Origin: Dyella marensis
GTDB lineage: Bacteria; Pseudomonadota; Gammaproteobacteria; Xanthomonadales; Rhodanobacteraceae
Assembly: GCF_900112865.1 (NCBI RefSeq)
Contig: NZ_FONH01000006.1
Location: forward strand, 62,001 to 126,000
Length of the DNA: 64,000 nt
Direction: 5' to 3'
The notes under the pieces are model-generated. The model was given only the letters and a program-made list of their open reading frames with translations, did no database searches and was not told where the DNA came from. This document shows, piece after piece, positions 62,682 to 64,000 of this stretch. Numbering within the stretch: position 1 is the first letter of the stretch; the number at the start of each line of letters is the position of its first letter. The position numbers were made by a program, and so were the translations under genes.

Positions 62682-64000
62682 GTGCTGCGACGCCTCAACA
62701 GCCTGCAGGCGCGCCTGGCGCTGCTGCTGTGCGTGGCCTACATGCTGGGCGCGCTGATCTATATCGGCATCACGCTGTGGCCCTTGCCGCAGCTGCTGCA
62801 ATGGATGAAGCACGACCTCGGCGTGACCGTGCAGGCGCCGTCGCGGCTGGGCGTGTGGGGCGGGCTGGCGGTGAGCGCGGGCGTGGCGATTCCGCTGTCG
62901 ATCTGGCTGGCCGGGCAGGTAATGCATCCGCTCAGCCGCCTGCTGCGCGCGCTGGAGGGCGCGGTAGCCAGTTATCGCGATGGCGACTTCAGCTTTTCGA
63001 TCGCGGCCCGGCGCAATGACGAACTGGGCGAGCTGATCCGCATGCACAACGCGCTGGGCCAGACCTTGCGCGAGCAGCGCCAGAACCTGGCGCAGCGCGA
63101 GCTGCTGCTGGACACGGTGGTGCAGAACACGCCGGTGGCGCTGGTGCTCACCGACGCCAGCGGCCGCGTCACCTACGCCAATATCGCCGCGCGCCATCTG
63201 TTCAACGAAGGGCGCACCCTGCACGGCTTGGATTTCCTCGAACTGCTGGCGGATGCGCCCGATGCGCTGCGCCGTGCGGTGGAAGGCGGCGAGGACGCCT
63301 TGCTGACGGTGGAAATGGACGGCAGCGAGGAGACCTTCCATCTCTCGCAGCGCAGCTTCCGCCTGCAGGGACGGCCGCATCGCCTGCAGCTGTTCCGCCG
63401 CATGACGCGCGAACTGTCGCGGCAGGAAGTGGCGACCTGGAAGCGCGTGATCCGCGTGATCAGCCACGAATTGAACAACTCGCTGGCGCCGATCTCCTCG
63501 CTGGCCCATTCCGGCGCGGAGCTGGCGCGCCGCGGCCAGACCGAGCGCTTGCCCGGCGTGTTCGCCACCATCGGCGAGCGCGCGCGGCACCTGCATGGCT
63601 TCATCGCCGGCTATGCCAACTTCGCCAAGCTGCCGGCGCCGCAGCCGGTGCCGATCCAGTGGCGCCCGTTCCTGGACAGCCTGGCCCTGCACTGCCAGTT
63701 CGGCCTGCAGGGCAGCCTGCCGGAGCAGCCGGGCTGGTTCGACGCGGCGCAGATCGAGCAGGTGCTGATCAACCTGGTGAAGAACGCGCACGAATCCGGC
63801 AGCGCGGAAGACGGCGTGACACTGTCGCTGGCGATCATCGGCCGCGACGTGCGCATCGAAGTGGCCGATCGCGGCCCCGGCATGAGCGAGACCGTGCTGG
63901 CGCAGGCGCTGCTGCCGTTCTATTCGACCAAGCGCTCCGGCACGGGCCTGGGCCTGGCCCTGGCACGCGAGATCGTCGAGGCGCACGGCGGCCGCATCAC
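62682..64000 (+). CDS. sensor histidine kinase (partial, runs off window)
   Basis: An open frame from a GTG immediately after the small secreted gene to the window end, about 439 residues so far. Two membrane helices (about residues 14-35 and 58-80) enclose a very short periplasmic loop. They are followed by a HAMP-like segment (MHPLSRLLRALEGAV), a PAS-like domain (LLDTVVQNTPVALVLTDASG), the H-box VISHELNNSLAPISS (about 263), the N-box LINLVKNAHESG, DRGPGMS and SGTGLGLALARE. The HELNNSLAP box is of the NtrY-like group. It is the natural partner of the response regulator at 60829. Confidence 0.92.
   Translation, partial: MLRRLNSLQARLALLLCVAYMLGALIYIGITLWPLPQLLQWMKHDLGVTVQAPSRLGVWGGLAVSAGVAIPLSIWLAGQVMHPLSRLLRALEGAVASYRDGDFSFSIAARRNDELGELIRMHNALGQTLREQRQNLAQRELLLDTVVQNTPVALVLTDASGRVTYANIAARHLFNEGRTLHGLDFLELLADAPDALRRAVEGGEDALLTVEMDGSEETFHLSQRSFRLQGRPHRLQLFRRMTRELSRQEVATWKRVIRVISHELNNSLAPISSLAHSGAELARRGQTERLPGVFATIGERARHLHGFIAGYANFAKLPAPQPVPIQWRPFLDSLALHCQFGLQGSLPEQPGWFDAAQIEQVLINLVKNAHESGSAEDGVTLSLAIIGRDVRIEVADRGPGMSETVLAQALLPFYSTKRSGTGLGLALAREIVEAHGGRI

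Overview
The window is dense, GC-rich (roughly two-thirds G+C by eye) bacterial chromosome with about 60 protein genes, one tRNA and short intergenic gaps. Gene order (ruvC-ruvA-kup-ruvB-ybgC-tolQRAB-pal-cpoB-queE-queC), a RibB fused to a degenerate RibA, a type-2 PyrF and the style of dispersed palindromic repeats suggest a gammaproteobacterium of the Xanthomonadales, most likely Rhodanobacteraceae (Dyella/Rhodanobacter/Luteibacter-like). That placement is inference from gene content, not from a search.

Layout. 1-6250: a small hydrolase, yebC, and the Holliday-junction genes ruvC-ruvA and ruvB, split by the potassium transporter kup. 6270-11320: the Tol-Pal cell-division/outer-membrane complex. 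11330-12980: queuosine precursor genes queE and queC, then tRNA-Lys(UUU) with a strong terminator. 13160-15100: a small accessory patch with an RcnB-like protein, a divergent XRE regulator/unknown gene pair around an AT-rich region, and an NTF2-like protein. 15390-23600: an OPT transporter, an mprF-acvB pair (aminoacyl-phosphatidylglycerol synthesis and probable hydrolysis), a Tat-exported threonine-aldolase-like protein and an acyltransferase. 23680-28940: pyrF and ettA on the minus strand, a DUF817 membrane protein and glyA. 29080-41930: nrdR and the riboflavin cluster (ribD, FMN riboswitch-ribE-ribBX, ribH) with nusB, thiL and pgpA. It is interrupted by PhyH/Gfo-Idh/MDR/LysR genes and by ldcA. 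42010-44005: an aldo-keto reductase and a Fur-controlled hemP with an uncharacterised partner.

44008-64000 is the most unusual part. One HlyD-type adaptor and one MacB/LolD-type ATPase are followed by eight FtsX-type permeases, arranged as four tandem A/B pairs. Upstream of the adaptor is a consensus sigma-54 promoter (GG/GC spaced 12) with TGTCCG palindromes placed like an enhancer. About 4 kb beyond the permeases lie a sigma-54-activating response regulator, a tiny secreted protein and a sensor histidine kinase that runs off the window. These parts look like one signalling-plus-transport module. All four A-type permeases carry a cysteine-bounded loop of variable sequence in the periplasmic domain.

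Two families of dispersed palindromic elements recur nine times. R1 is a single long hairpin and R2 is a three-hairpin element of about 120 nt. They share the core GGTTGGGGTGAG, and every copy begins within about 17 nt of, or overlaps, the stop codon of the preceding gene. Two copies lie inside apparent operons and two supply the end of a coding sequence.
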